The notes below the pieces were generated by a model, which worked only from the letters and a program-made list of their open reading frames with translations, made no database searches and was not told the origin of the DNA. DNA of 64,000 bases, from assembly GCF_001187845.1 (NCBI RefSeq), contig NZ_CP012160.1, positions 2,046,001 through 2,110,000 of the forward strand, in the 5' to 3' direction. Of this stretch, positions 36,023 through 43,943 are shown piece by piece (the stretch's first letter is position 1; every line of letters starts with the position of its first letter). Made by a program: the position numbers and the translations under genes. This stretch comes from Octadecabacter temperatus. GTDB taxonomy: Bacteria; Pseudomonadota; Alphaproteobacteria; Rhodobacterales; Rhodobacteraceae.

Positions 36023-36732
36023 CCACCGTCAACGTTCAAGACGGAACCGTTGATGTAGTTTGCAGCAGGCGAGGACAGGAACACCGCCGTTTCCGCAATG
36101 TCATCCGCTTTCCCCCAACGCCCTGCTGGGATGCGGTCAAGAATGGCTTTGTTGCGATCCAGATCCGCACGCAACGCTTCGGTATTGTTCGTCTCAATAT
36201 ACCCCGGTGCGATCGCGTTAATGTTCAGCCCCTTGGCGGCCCACTCATTGGCGAAAATTTTGGTCAGCCCCGCCACACCATGCTTGGATGCGGTGTAGCT
36301 TGGGACACGAATACCGCCTTGGAAGCTAAGCAATGAAGCGATGTTGACGATCTTTCCGGTACCTCGTGGCAGTGCCGCTTTTGCGAATGCCTGACAGGTA
36401 AAGAACACCGCCTTCAGGTTTACATCCATCACGTCGTCCCAATCAGTCTCCGAAAAATCAACGCTATCATCGCGACGAATAATACCTGCGTTGTTCACAA
36501 GGATATCGATCTTACGATCCGCAAAAACATCCCGTGCAGCCATTGGGTCAGCGAAATTCAAAGACAGGCTTTCTCCGCTCTCGATCAACCCGACGGTTTC
36601 ATCACAGTTTGAACGACCCGCGCAAATTACGTGCGCACCTGCGCGGCCCATCGCGACGGCAATCGCTTGGCCGATGCCCGTGTTAGCACCTGTTACCAAT
36701 GCTGTTTGACCAGCTAGCGAAAACGGGTTCAT
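36007..36732 (-). CDS. kduD: 2-dehydro-3-deoxy-D-gluconate 5-dehydrogenase
   Basis: The 241-residue SDR has TGANTGIGQAIA near 14-25, NNAGIIRRDD near 81-90, LLSFQGGIRVPSYTASKHG with the catalytic Tyr and Lys, and NINAIAPGYIETNNTEALR, all close to KduD. It catalyses the NAD-dependent interconversion of 2,5-diketo-3-deoxygluconate (DKII) and 2-keto-3-deoxygluconate (KDG). The gene overlaps kduI as ATGA, the usual coupling of these two enzymes. Confidence 0.93.
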   Translation of the reverse strand: MNPFSLAGQTALVTGANTGIGQAIAVAMGRAGAHVICAGRSNCDETVGLIESGESLSLNFADPMAARDVFADRKIDILVNNAGIIRRDDSVDFSETDWDDVMDVNLKAVFFTCQAFAKAALPRGTGKIVNIASLLSFQGGIRVPSYTASKHGVAGLTKIFANEWAAKGLNINAIAPGYIETNNTEALRADLDRNKAILDRIPAGRWGKADDIAETAVFLSSPAANYINGSVLNVDGGWLAR

Positions 36733-37556
36733 CGCAATTCATCCATGGCAACCATGTCCATGTCGGTGAAGTCGACGTTGTCGCCCGCCATCGCCCAACA
36801 GAACGTATAAGACGCCGTACCAGCACCGGAATGGATCGACCAAGGCGGCGAGATGACCGCCTCTTCATTGCCCATCACAATGTGGCGCGTCTCGCTTGGC
36901 TCACCCATGAAGTGGAACACGCGTGCGTCTTCTGGAACGTCAAAATACAAGTAGGCCTCCATGCGGCGGTCATGCACATGCGCGGGCATCGTGTTCCAAA
37001 CGCTTCCCGGTGCGAACTGTGTGTATCCCATCAGCAATTGGCAGGACCGGCAAACATCTGGGTGCAGCAGCTGAATGATCACCCGCTCGTTGGCGGATTC
37101 CTTTGCGCCAAGTTCCACGCGGCGCGCATCGGCAATCTTGATCAGCTTTGTCGGGTAGGTTTGGTGCGCCGGAGCAGACGTGATGTAGAACCGCCCCGCC
37201 CCGCTGAATTCGATCTTTCCCGCGCCCATACCGATATAAAGAACCTCGCCGTTCTCAATCGTATAGGTTTCGCCTGCAACGGATACCGAACCCGTTTCCC
37301 CGATGTTCAAAACAGCCATCTCGCGGCGTTCAAGAAAAGTCGCCGTTCCCGTTTCCGCCATATGATCCAACGTCAGGGCTTTTCCAGCAGGCACAGCGGA
37401 CCCAAGGATAAAGCGGTCATAATGGGTGTACACGAGGTTGATTTCGCCATCCTCAAACAAACCATCCTTGTGGAAATGCTGACGCAATCCATCGGTATCA
37501 AACGCCTTGGCAGTGGTCGGATCAATTGCGTAACGTGTTTCGGTCTTAAGTGTCAT
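36729..37556 (-). CDS. kduI: 5-dehydro-4-deoxy-D-glucuronate isomerase
   Basis: The start is the ATG at 37556 with an AGGGAA site, giving 275 residues, close to the usual 278; a frame back to 37625 adds an arginine-rich N-terminus foreign to the family. Features are the RYAIDPTTAKAFDTDGLRQHF start, YTHYDRFILGSAVP, and the metal-binding cupin sequence WNTMPAHVHDRRMEAYLYF. KduI isomerises 5-keto-4-deoxyuronate (DKI), the product of unsaturated uronate opening, to DKII for KduD. The presence of KduI/KduD alongside a DEH reductase gives two parallel routes to KDG. Confidence 0.95.
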   Translation of the reverse strand: MTLKTETRYAIDPTTAKAFDTDGLRQHFHKDGLFEDGEINLVYTHYDRFILGSAVPAGKALTLDHMAETGTATFLERREMAVLNIGETGSVSVAGETYTIENGEVLYIGMGAGKIEFSGAGRFYITSAPAHQTYPTKLIKIADARRVELGAKESANERVIIQLLHPDVCRSCQLLMGYTQFAPGSVWNTMPAHVHDRRMEAYLYFDVPEDARVFHFMGEPSETRHIVMGNEEAVISPPWSIHSGAGTASYTFCWAMAGDNVDFTDMDMVAMDELR

Positions 37557-37870
37557 GAAGTTCCCTTTCAAAGGACGTCGCGCGCAACGCGCGAGAGAAA
37601 ACAGTCGAGGTCTGGCGTGTCGCAACCGACAAAACGGCTAACTTCAACGCGAATATGGTCTGGGCAATCAAACAGAGCTTGGAAATGAACGTTTTGCCTG
37701 CACAGGCTGCTGCAAAATGCTCATTTTAATGCTCCTCTGATTTGCTATATCTTTTGATAACTAACTTAGGAAAGTCCAACATTTTTGCGCCATTCGACTG
37801 GCAAAACCACAGGACTTTCAATAACTGGTATGATAGTATACCAGTTCCGCAAAAGGAAGCCCTACGCACC
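37557..37870. promoter_or_regulatory. Divergent kduI/kdgK control region with GntR operator
   Basis: This 314-bp gap holds no credible gene. An inverted repeat with the arms AACTGGTAT (37823-37831) and ATACCAGTT (37838-37846), six bases apart, lies about 25 bp before the kdgK start and matches the CTGGTATACCAG site of the ABC importer. The left half (37557-37720) is unremarkable apart from the kduI leader. Both promoters should lie here. Confidence 0.7.
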
Positions 37871-38833
37871 ATGTCCTCGCTCTTGAAACATTCGACCTCC
37901 TCTACGAAAGCTGACCAGTCCTTGCGGTTCGTCTCCATTGGCGAATGCATGGTTGAAATGGCACCAACCATTAACGCAGACGAATACAAGCTCGGGTTCG
38001 CGGGCGATACATTCAACACGGCGTGGTACGCTAAAGCCTTGTTCCCAAGTTGTCAGTCGCGCTTCGTCAGTCGCGTCGGAACGGATGACGCATCTGACAA
38101 GATGCTTGATATGATGGCGCATGCAGGCATCGACACGGAACACATGTTGCGCAGCCCTGATCGCTCGGTCGGGCTTTACCTCATCAGTCTAAACAACGGC
38201 GAACGCAGCTTTTCGTATTGGCGTGACTCGTCTGCAGCCCGGCAATTGGCCGATGATGCCGCAGCACTAAAGGCCGCAACAGACGACAGCGACGTGATCT
38301 ATTTTTCTGGAATCACTATGGCCATTCTGGATGCAAAGGGGCGTGAAACCCTGCTTGATACCGTTGCGAAAGCACGCGCGGACGGCAAAACGACCGTCTT
38401 TGATTCCAACCTGCGCCCACGTCTTTGGGACTCGCCAAAAACCATGTGCGACACCGTGATGCGTGCATCCGCGGTCAGTGACATTGTGCTGCCGTCATAC
38501 GACGACGAGGCAGATCATTTCGGCGATGCCAACATCACAGCCACCCGCGACCGTTACCTGGCCACCGGTGCCACGACCGTCATCGTTAAGAATGGTGAAG
38601 GCGATGTGCACTTCACACACGGTGAACAATCCGGCCATGTGTCGCCACCTGTTGCAACCGCCGTCGTCGACACGACATCTGCGGGTGACAGTTTCAACGC
38701 TGGTTTCTTGGTTAGCCTTCACCAAACTGGGTCTGTTCGCGGCGCGATCTTGAAAGCCGCCCAAGTCGCCGGGCACGTGATCAGTCAAAAAGGCGCGCTT
38801 GTGCCCCTGCCCGCGGATTTTATCGGAACCTAA
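37871..38833 (+). CDS. kdgK: 2-dehydro-3-deoxygluconokinase (PfkB family sugar kinase)
   Basis: Started at the ATG at 37871 with AAGGAAG upstream, the protein is 320 residues; a longer frame from 37742 would place the operator in coding sequence. It has a PfkB fold: SIGECMVEMAP near 24-34, GFAGDTFNTAWYAKAL near 46-61, and the C-terminal signature DTTSAGDSFNAGFLVSL near 267-283 with the catalytic Asp in GD. The family phosphorylates KDG to KDPG, where the KduD, DEH reductase and UxuA branches meet. KDPG aldolase is not in the window. It is followed by uxuA. Confidence 0.9.
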   Translation: MSSLLKHSTSSTKADQSLRFVSIGECMVEMAPTINADEYKLGFAGDTFNTAWYAKALFPSCQSRFVSRVGTDDASDKMLDMMAHAGIDTEHMLRSPDRSVGLYLISLNNGERSFSYWRDSSAARQLADDAAALKAATDDSDVIYFSGITMAILDAKGRETLLDTVAKARADGKTTVFDSNLRPRLWDSPKTMCDTVMRASAVSDIVLPSYDDEADHFGDANITATRDRYLATGATTVIVKNGEGDVHFTHGEQSGHVSPPVATAVVDTTSAGDSFNAGFLVSLHQTGSVRGAILKAAQVAGHVISQKGALVPLPADFIGT

Positions 38834-38843
38834 AGGACAGAAA

Positions 38844-38912
38844 ATGACGCCCCCGGCACCAACCAGCGCAATCCCGATAAGCGACGACACTATCGCGAAA
38901 CTCAAAGGATAA
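38844..38912 (+). other. 22-codon ORF between kdgK and uxuA, possible uxuB remnant or leader
   Basis: An ATG at 38844, with AAGGA 8 bases upstream, opens a 22-residue frame (MTPPAPTSAIPISDDTIAKL, then KG) ending at TAA 38910-38912, three bases before uxuA. The ISDDTIAKL end resembles the extreme N-terminus of mannitol-dehydrogenase-type fructuronate reductases, which often sit at this position. It could be the stump left by a deletion, or a short leader. Its last codons also hold the uxuA ribosome site. Confidence 0.35.
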
Positions 38913-38915
38913 GAC

Positions 38916-40064
38916 ATGAGAGAAACTTGGCGTTGGTTTGGCCCGTTTGACGCAATCACCCTGCCCGACATCGCCCAGACGGGTGCGGCGGGTATCGTCA
39001 CTGCCTTGCACGAAATCCCTTACGGCGAGGTCTGGTCGCAAGACAGCATCGCAGCGCGCCACAATGAGATTAAAGCAGCGGGTTTCACATGGGATGTGGT
39101 CGAAAGCCTACCGATCCATGAGCGCATCAAAAAAGGCGAAGGCGATCTAAGCACGTTGTTCGCCAACTACCGCCAATCCATGGCCAACCTCGCGGCCGAG
39201 GGTATCAAGACCATCTGCTACAATTTTATGCCAGTTCTCGACTGGACCCGTACGGACCTTGCCGCACCCGTTGCCCGTGGTGGTACGTGCCTGCGCTTTG
39301 ATGCTCCAAAAATGGCCGCATTCGAAATCCATATGCTTGGGCGCGACGCCGCCCGCGATGAGTTTTCTGAGGCGACGATCACAGCCGCCGATGCTTGGTT
39401 CCAAGCCAGCGACGACGCTGCACGCGACGAGCTTTTGCGATCCATTATGTCCGGCCTGCCCGGCGCGTTTGATCGCTATGACATCCCGCAACTGCAAGCC
39501 GCCTTGGCGGCTTATGACGGCATCGGACGTGACGAGCTGCGACAGAACTACAAACGTTTCTTGGAAGAAATCATTCCGACAGCCCAAGACCTTGGCATGA
39601 AATTTTGCGTTCATCCCGACGATCCGCCGCGCGACATTTTGGGCCTTCCTCGTATCGTATCAAACGCCGATGATATTGCTTGGATCATGGGTGCGGTTGA
39701 TGCACCTGAAAACGGGTTGACGCTGTGTTCCGGCTCCCTTGGTGCCAACCCTGTCAATGACGTTCCCGCAATCGCACGCACGTTCGGAGACCGCATTCAT
39801 TTCGCGCATCTTCGCAATGTCGCCAAGGAACCGAACGGCTCATTCGAGGAAGCGCCCCATTTGTCGGGCGACACGGACATGGTCGCGTTGATCGACGAAT
39901 TGCTTGAGGCAGAAAGCCGCAACCAAACGTCGGTCCCCTTCCGACCTGATCATGGGCACGACCTGTTGAATGACGCAGCGTTGAAAACCCAAGCTGGCTA
40001 TCCGATTGTCGGACGCCTGCGTGGACTTGCCGAACTAAGGGGCGTGATTGCCGCGCTAAGCTAA
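38916..40064 (+). CDS. uxuA: Mannonate dehydratase
   Basis: The 382-residue protein has the UxuA start RETWRWFGPFDAITLPDIAQTGAAGIVTALHEIPYGEVW and later KTICYNFMPVLDWTRTDL, with CVHPDDPPRDILGLPRIVS and FAHLRNVAKE near the C-terminal metal site (Cys and His ligands) and FRPDHGHDLL. UxuA dehydrates D-mannonate to KDG using Fe(II) or Mn(II). Its substrate would come from fructuronate by a reductase that is not found here. The AAGGA ribosome site lies inside the short frame upstream. The gene converges on uxaC. Confidence 0.95.
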   Translation: MRETWRWFGPFDAITLPDIAQTGAAGIVTALHEIPYGEVWSQDSIAARHNEIKAAGFTWDVVESLPIHERIKKGEGDLSTLFANYRQSMANLAAEGIKTICYNFMPVLDWTRTDLAAPVARGGTCLRFDAPKMAAFEIHMLGRDAARDEFSEATITAADAWFQASDDAARDELLRSIMSGLPGAFDRYDIPQLQAALAAYDGIGRDELRQNYKRFLEEIIPTAQDLGMKFCVHPDDPPRDILGLPRIVSNADDIAWIMGAVDAPENGLTLCSGSLGANPVNDVPAIARTFGDRIHFAHLRNVAKEPNGSFEEAPHLSGDTDMVALIDELLEAESRNQTSVPFRPDHGHDLLNDAALKTQAGYPIVGRLRGLAELRGVIAALS

Positions 40065-40093
40065 CGGATTTTTGAATCGGCGACGTGCGTGAA

Positions 40094-40131
40094 GCCTGTT
40101 GTGGCAATGTAGGTTAAGTCAGCCAACAGGC
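40094..40131. terminator. Stem-loop between convergent uxuA and uxaC
   Basis: GCCTGTTG (40094-40101) and CAACAGGC (40124-40131) pair, with further TGGC/GCCA pairing inside across a bulge. The element lies between the two convergent stop codons and is the only candidate terminator in this 69-bp gap. U-runs are weak. Confidence 0.45.
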
Positions 40132-40133
40132 GT

Positions 40134-41540
40134 TCAAAATTTGTAGGCCTTCTTGGCCAAGCCATACGCAAGATCATGCGCCACGTCCGGTGCTTCATCC
40201 AAATCAAGCCGCCCCGTTGCGACCAAAGTCGCCAAAAACGCGCAATCCACGCGCCGCGCCACGTCATGGCGCGCAGGTATCGAACAAAACGCGCGGGTGT
40301 CATCATTGAATCCAACCGTGTTGTAAAAGCCGGCCGTCTCCGTCGCGGTTTCGCGAAACCGTCGCATGCCTTCAGCACTGTCGTGGAACCACCAAGGTGG
40401 GCCTAACTTCAACGCGGGATACACACCCGCCAATGGTGCCAGTTCACGTGCAATCGATGTTTCGTCCAAGGTAAACACAATGATCGACATGCTCGGTTCT
40501 TGCCCCACCGCATCAAGCAGCGGCTTTAGCGCGTGAACATAGTCGGTGCGTGTTGGAATATCGTAGCCCTTGTCACGGCCAAACTGCGCCATAACTGCGT
40601 CACTGTGGTTACGGAATGATCCAGGGTGGATTTGCAGAACCAACCCGTCATCCAAACTCATCCGCGCCATCTCGGTCAACATATGCCCACGAAAGGCATC
40701 CGCTTCATCTGGTGTGCAGGCCCCACGAAGGGCTTTATCAAACAGCGCTGCGGCAACATCCGTAGGTAGATCCTCAGTGCGCGCATTCGGATGGCCGTGA
40801 TCCGACGATGTCGCACCAAAACTTTTGAAGAATGCGCGGCGATTGCGATGCGCGGCCAGATAACCCGCCCATGTTGTCGCATTCTCGCCTGCCATCTCAC
40901 CCATCTTTTCGACGTTTCCAGCAAAGCCTTCAAAGTCTGGGTCAACAACGGCGTCAGGGCGATAGGCCGTAACGACGTTGCCGGACCAACCGCTTTTGCG
41001 GATCATCTTGTGCCAACGCAAATCATCTATCGCGCTTTCAGTGGTTGAGATCGCCTCAATATAGAAACGCTCAAACAACGCGCGTGGGCGATAGGCATCT
41101 TGCGTCAGGCAATCTGCAACTTGGTCATAAATTTCATCCGCCGTTTGCGTCGATAACCGCTGCGTTACACCGAAAACCTTCTGCAACGCGTGATCGACCC
41201 AGATGCGAGACGGCGTGCCGCGGAACAAATGATAATTGTCCGCAAAGAGGCGCCAAATTTTACGCGGGTCCTGTTCCGTTTCGCCCCCATCCATACGCGG
41301 CACGCCCAGCGCCTCAAGGGGGATACCTTGTGAATTCAGCATGCGGAAAACGTAATGATCCGGTGTCACGAACAGCTTTGCGGGATCGGGAAACGCGTTA
41401 TTCTCAGCGAACCATTGGGGGTCGGTATGCCCATGCGGGCTAATGATTGGGAGGGATTGCACGTCCTGATAAAGCGATCGAGCAATGTCGCGCACGGCGG
41501 GTTCAACCGGAAATAAGCGGTCTTCGTTCAATAATGCCAT
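40134..41540 (-). CDS. uxaC: Glucuronate (uronate) isomerase
   Basis: The 468-residue protein is a full-length UxaC: LFPVEPAVRDIARSLY, the metal site ISPHGHTDPQWF near 34-45, TPDHYVFRML, and later QIHPGSFRNHS and GFNDDTRAFCSIPARHDVARR. It converts D-glucuronate to D-fructuronate and D-galacturonate to D-tagaturonate. Its promoter is in the divergent gap with the redoxin gene, which contains the GntR-type site at 41564-41577. Free hexuronates would most likely be supplied by the TRAP transporter encoded just beyond. Confidence 0.95.
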   Translation of the reverse strand: MALLNEDRLFPVEPAVRDIARSLYQDVQSLPIISPHGHTDPQWFAENNAFPDPAKLFVTPDHYVFRMLNSQGIPLEALGVPRMDGGETEQDPRKIWRLFADNYHLFRGTPSRIWVDHALQKVFGVTQRLSTQTADEIYDQVADCLTQDAYRPRALFERFYIEAISTTESAIDDLRWHKMIRKSGWSGNVVTAYRPDAVVDPDFEGFAGNVEKMGEMAGENATTWAGYLAAHRNRRAFFKSFGATSSDHGHPNARTEDLPTDVAAALFDKALRGACTPDEADAFRGHMLTEMARMSLDDGLVLQIHPGSFRNHSDAVMAQFGRDKGYDIPTRTDYVHALKPLLDAVGQEPSMSIIVFTLDETSIARELAPLAGVYPALKLGPPWWFHDSAEGMRRFRETATETAGFYNTVGFNDDTRAFCSIPARHDVARRVDCAFLATLVATGRLDLDEAPDVAHDLAYGLAKKAYKF

Positions 41541-41563
41541 GACATCCCCCTAAAGCCCTGTAA

Positions 41564-41577
41564 ACTGGTATCCTAGT
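41564..41577. promoter_or_regulatory. GntR-type operator between uxaC and redoxin genes
   Basis: ACTGGTATCCTAGT matches the ideal ACTGGTATACCAGT at 12 of 14 positions. It lies 24 bp upstream of the uxaC start and also upstream of the redoxin gene, and so could control both. Confidence 0.6.
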
Positions 41578-41643
41578 CCCCAGAGTGTTATCTGTCACTC
41601 CGTAAACAAGCCCTACTCATTGCAAACAATTGGAGCCATTCAA

Positions 41644-42162
41644 ATGCCAACGCCAAAACCAGTCGCCGATAGTATCCTTGCGCCAATGTCATTCCCCCGT
41701 GTCGGTGGTGGCGAAATTACAGTTGGTGGGGACACAGAAAACTGGACGCTTCTTATCGTCTACCGTGGCAAGCACTGCCCGCGTTGCAAGAAGTACCTCA
41801 ATGTTTTGAATAACATGCGAAACGATTGGACCGACGCTGGCTTCGACATTGCCGTTGTCTCAGCAGATTCGCTCGAAAAGGCGCAAGCCGACCAAACAGA
41901 GTTCGGTTGGGACTTCGATCTCGGCTATGGGTTGAGCGAGGCACAGATGGATCAACTCGGCGTATACGTTACCGACCCCCTTTCCCCTGCTGAAGCTGAC
42001 GGCCGCTTTGCTGAGCCCGGCACCTTCGTGCTGCGTCCAGACGGCAGCCAAATTATTGTTGCGATTTCAAATGGTCCCGCCGTGCGCCCTGACCTGTCAG
42101 AGCTTCTAGATGGTATGATTTTCAACAAAACAAACGACAGACCTGCCCGCGGGAAAGTCTAA
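41644..42162 (+). CDS. Redoxin / AhpC-TSA-like peroxiredoxin family protein
   Basis: The start is taken as the ATG at 41644 with GGAG upstream; a TTG at 41620 is the alternative. The 172-residue protein has a thioredoxin-like fold with the redox motif KHCPRCKK near 38-45 (CPRC), then YLNVLNNMRNDWTDAGFDIAVVSADSLEKA and a cis-Pro region near GTFVLRPDG. It probably reduces peroxides or acts as a thiol-disulfide enzyme in the cytoplasm. It sits between uronate genes and may be co-regulated through the shared operator, but no direct pathway role is obvious. Confidence 0.8.
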   Translation: MPTPKPVADSILAPMSFPRVGGGEITVGGDTENWTLLIVYRGKHCPRCKKYLNVLNNMRNDWTDAGFDIAVVSADSLEKAQADQTEFGWDFDLGYGLSEAQMDQLGVYVTDPLSPAEADGRFAEPGTFVLRPDGSQIIVAISNGPAVRPDLSELLDGMIFNKTNDRPARGKV

Positions 42163-42233
42163 ACTCACAGGCATGTTAAGTTTCTTCGCCGCTTCTGGCA
42201 CGGGTTTGATTGACTCACCGCCGATCTGGCAAT

Positions 42234-42247
42234 ACTAGTATACCTGT
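42234..42247. promoter_or_regulatory. GntR-type operator upstream of TRAP transporter operon
   Basis: ACTAGTATACCTGT matches ACTGGTATACCAGT at 12 of 14 positions, with the central GTATACC intact. It lies 66 bp upstream of the dctP start, which places the TRAP operon in the same regulon as the importer, kdgK and uxaC. Confidence 0.62.
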
Positions 42248-42312
42248 TGGCGACCCGACTGGTTCATTCACGTAGGGTCAACTTGCAAAAACAATGTATC
42301 TGGGAGGATCAC

Positions 42313-43296
42313 ATGACTAAAGGTTTCACACTTAGCAGTGCCATCGCTGGCAGCTGCCTAGCACTCGCATCTACAGCAGTTTCCGCTGAAGAACTTCGCG
42401 GCTGGAACATCCACGTAGAAGACTATCCGGTATCCATCGCGATGGAATCGTTCGCAACTGAAGTTGCGGAGCGTACTGGTGGTGAACTGACTGCTAAAAC
42501 ATTCCACAACGGCGTTCTGGGCAGCCAGCCTGACGCGATCGAACAGCTTCGTCTTGGCGTAATCGACTTTGGTGAATTCAGCCTTGGCCCATTCGGTACA
42601 TCTGTACCTGAAGCCAACGTTGTTTCTTTGCCATTCATCTTCCCATCCATCCCAGCGATGTATGAAATGATGGACGGTGAAGTCGGTGAAGCAATTTCTG
42701 AAGGCATGCGTGCACGTGGCGTTGAGCCTCTCGGTTGGTACGATGCTGGTGCTCGTTCTTTCTACAACTCTGTACGTCCAATCAACACACCTGCTGATGT
42801 TGAAGGTCTGAAGATCCGCGTCATGTCCAACGATCTGTTTGTTCAGATGGTTGAATCCATGGACGGTAACGCGACACCAATGGCATTCGCCGAAGTGTAT
42901 CAGTCTATCCAGACTGGCGTTGTTGACGGTGCGGAAAACAACCCACCATCCTACGAGTCAACTTCCCACTACGAAGTTGCTTCCTTCTACTCCCTGACTG
43001 AGCACTTGATCATTCCTGAGTGTCTCTGCATGTCCAAGATCACATTCGACGGTCTGACAGAAGAGCAGCAGACAATCCTGAAAGAAGCTGGCGCGAACTC
43101 TGCAACATTGCAGCGTGAACTGTGGCAGGCCCGTGAAGCGGCTTCCATGGAAATCGTTGAAGCTGGCGGCACAGTCGTGAACACAATCGCAGACAAAGGC
43201 CCGTTCCAGGACGCAATGGCTCCAGTCTACGACGGCTTCCTCGAAGCGAACCCTGACCTTGCTGATCTGGTTAACCTGATCCGCAACGGCGGCTAA
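42313..43296 (+). CDS. dctP: TRAP transporter solute-binding protein (DctP family)
   Basis: The start is the ATG at 42313, preceded by GGGAGG; the longer frame from 42247 has no ribosome site and lacks a signal peptide at its end. The 327-residue protein has a Sec signal (cleavage near AVSA) and the DctP fold, with the conserved Arg in GLKIRVMSNDLFVQM near 163-177 and FAEVYQSIQTGVVDGAENNP near 192-211. Arg in this position binds the carboxylate of organic acids. Context suggests D-glucuronate or galacturonate. Codon use is strongly biased, and a terminator-like hairpin follows, both indicating high expression. Confidence 0.93.
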   Translation: MTKGFTLSSAIAGSCLALASTAVSAEELRGWNIHVEDYPVSIAMESFATEVAERTGGELTAKTFHNGVLGSQPDAIEQLRLGVIDFGEFSLGPFGTSVPEANVVSLPFIFPSIPAMYEMMDGEVGEAISEGMRARGVEPLGWYDAGARSFYNSVRPINTPADVEGLKIRVMSNDLFVQMVESMDGNATPMAFAEVYQSIQTGVVDGAENNPPSYESTSHYEVASFYSLTEHLIIPECLCMSKITFDGLTEEQQTILKEAGANSATLQRELWQAREAASMEIVEAGGTVVNTIADKGPFQDAMAPVYDGFLEANPDLADLVNLIRNGG

Positions 43297-43315
43297 GCAC
43301 CTTTGCTTTTGTAGG

Positions 43316-43348
43316 CGGCCCGTGCCCTGATGTGGCATGGGCCGTTTT
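43316..43348 (+). terminator. Attenuating hairpin between dctP and dctQ
   Basis: CGGCCCGTGCC (43316-43326) and GGCATGGGCCG (43334-43344) form an 11-bp stem with one G-U pair and a 7-base loop, followed by TTTT. It should end most transcripts after dctP, leaving less dctQM mRNA, as is common for binding-protein-dependent transporters. Confidence 0.78.
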
Positions 43349-43381
43349 GCAATCCACCAACAAAATCCACGAGGGGCGACT

Positions 43382-43942
43382 ATGAGTAGCCGGAAAACCA
43401 TAATTGAGCGGTGTGAAACCGTGCTCGCAGGGGTCCAATGGGCCAGTATTTTCACAGCATCTATCGCCCTAGTCGTCTTGATCGTCACGTTTGGCTGGCT
43501 GGTGTTTGGCCGCTACGTTTTGAACGTAACACCGACTTGGGTTGAACAATTGGCCCTTATGCTCATCTGTTACATCGCCTTTCTGGGCGCCGCCGCTGGG
43601 GTCCGCGATGACACCCACCTTGGAGTGACGCTGTTCCGCGACATCACCCCAATCCACGTCCAAAAGACTGTCATTATCATCATTGATTTCATGCTCGCCA
43701 CGTTTGGTGCCATCATGTTCTTGGCTGGTACGCAATTAATGGCATTTGGTTGGGACTCCCTTATTCCGATGCTGGACGTTCCAGAAAGCTTCCGCACGAT
43801 GGCAATCACCATTTGTGGCGCTCTGATCGTTCTTCACGCGGGCTCACGCGGTATCATCCGCATTCTTTCTTATTCCGATTGGCTCCCAGACCCAGAAGCC
43901 AATACCGAAGCCAAAATCGACAATTCCGGGCAGGAGATCTGA
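43382..43942 (+). CDS. dctQ: TRAP transporter small permease (DctQ family)
   Basis: I start at the ATG at 43382, which has a GAGGGG site. The 186-residue protein has four predicted membrane segments, with the typical VFGRYVLNVTPTWVEQLALMLICYIAFLGAAAGVRDDTHLGV stretch around the second. It forms the small membrane subunit linking the binding protein to the large permease. dctM follows with a one-base gap. Confidence 0.92.
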   Translation: MSSRKTIIERCETVLAGVQWASIFTASIALVVLIVTFGWLVFGRYVLNVTPTWVEQLALMLICYIAFLGAAAGVRDDTHLGVTLFRDITPIHVQKTVIIIIDFMLATFGAIMFLAGTQLMAFGWDSLIPMLDVPESFRTMAITICGALIVLHAGSRGIIRILSYSDWLPDPEANTEAKIDNSGQEI

Positions 43943-43943
43943 T

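Noticed and set aside
36699..37688. Open frame of 329 codons on the + strand
   Set aside because: Antisense to kduI, which has full-length family match and an ATGA overlap with kduD.
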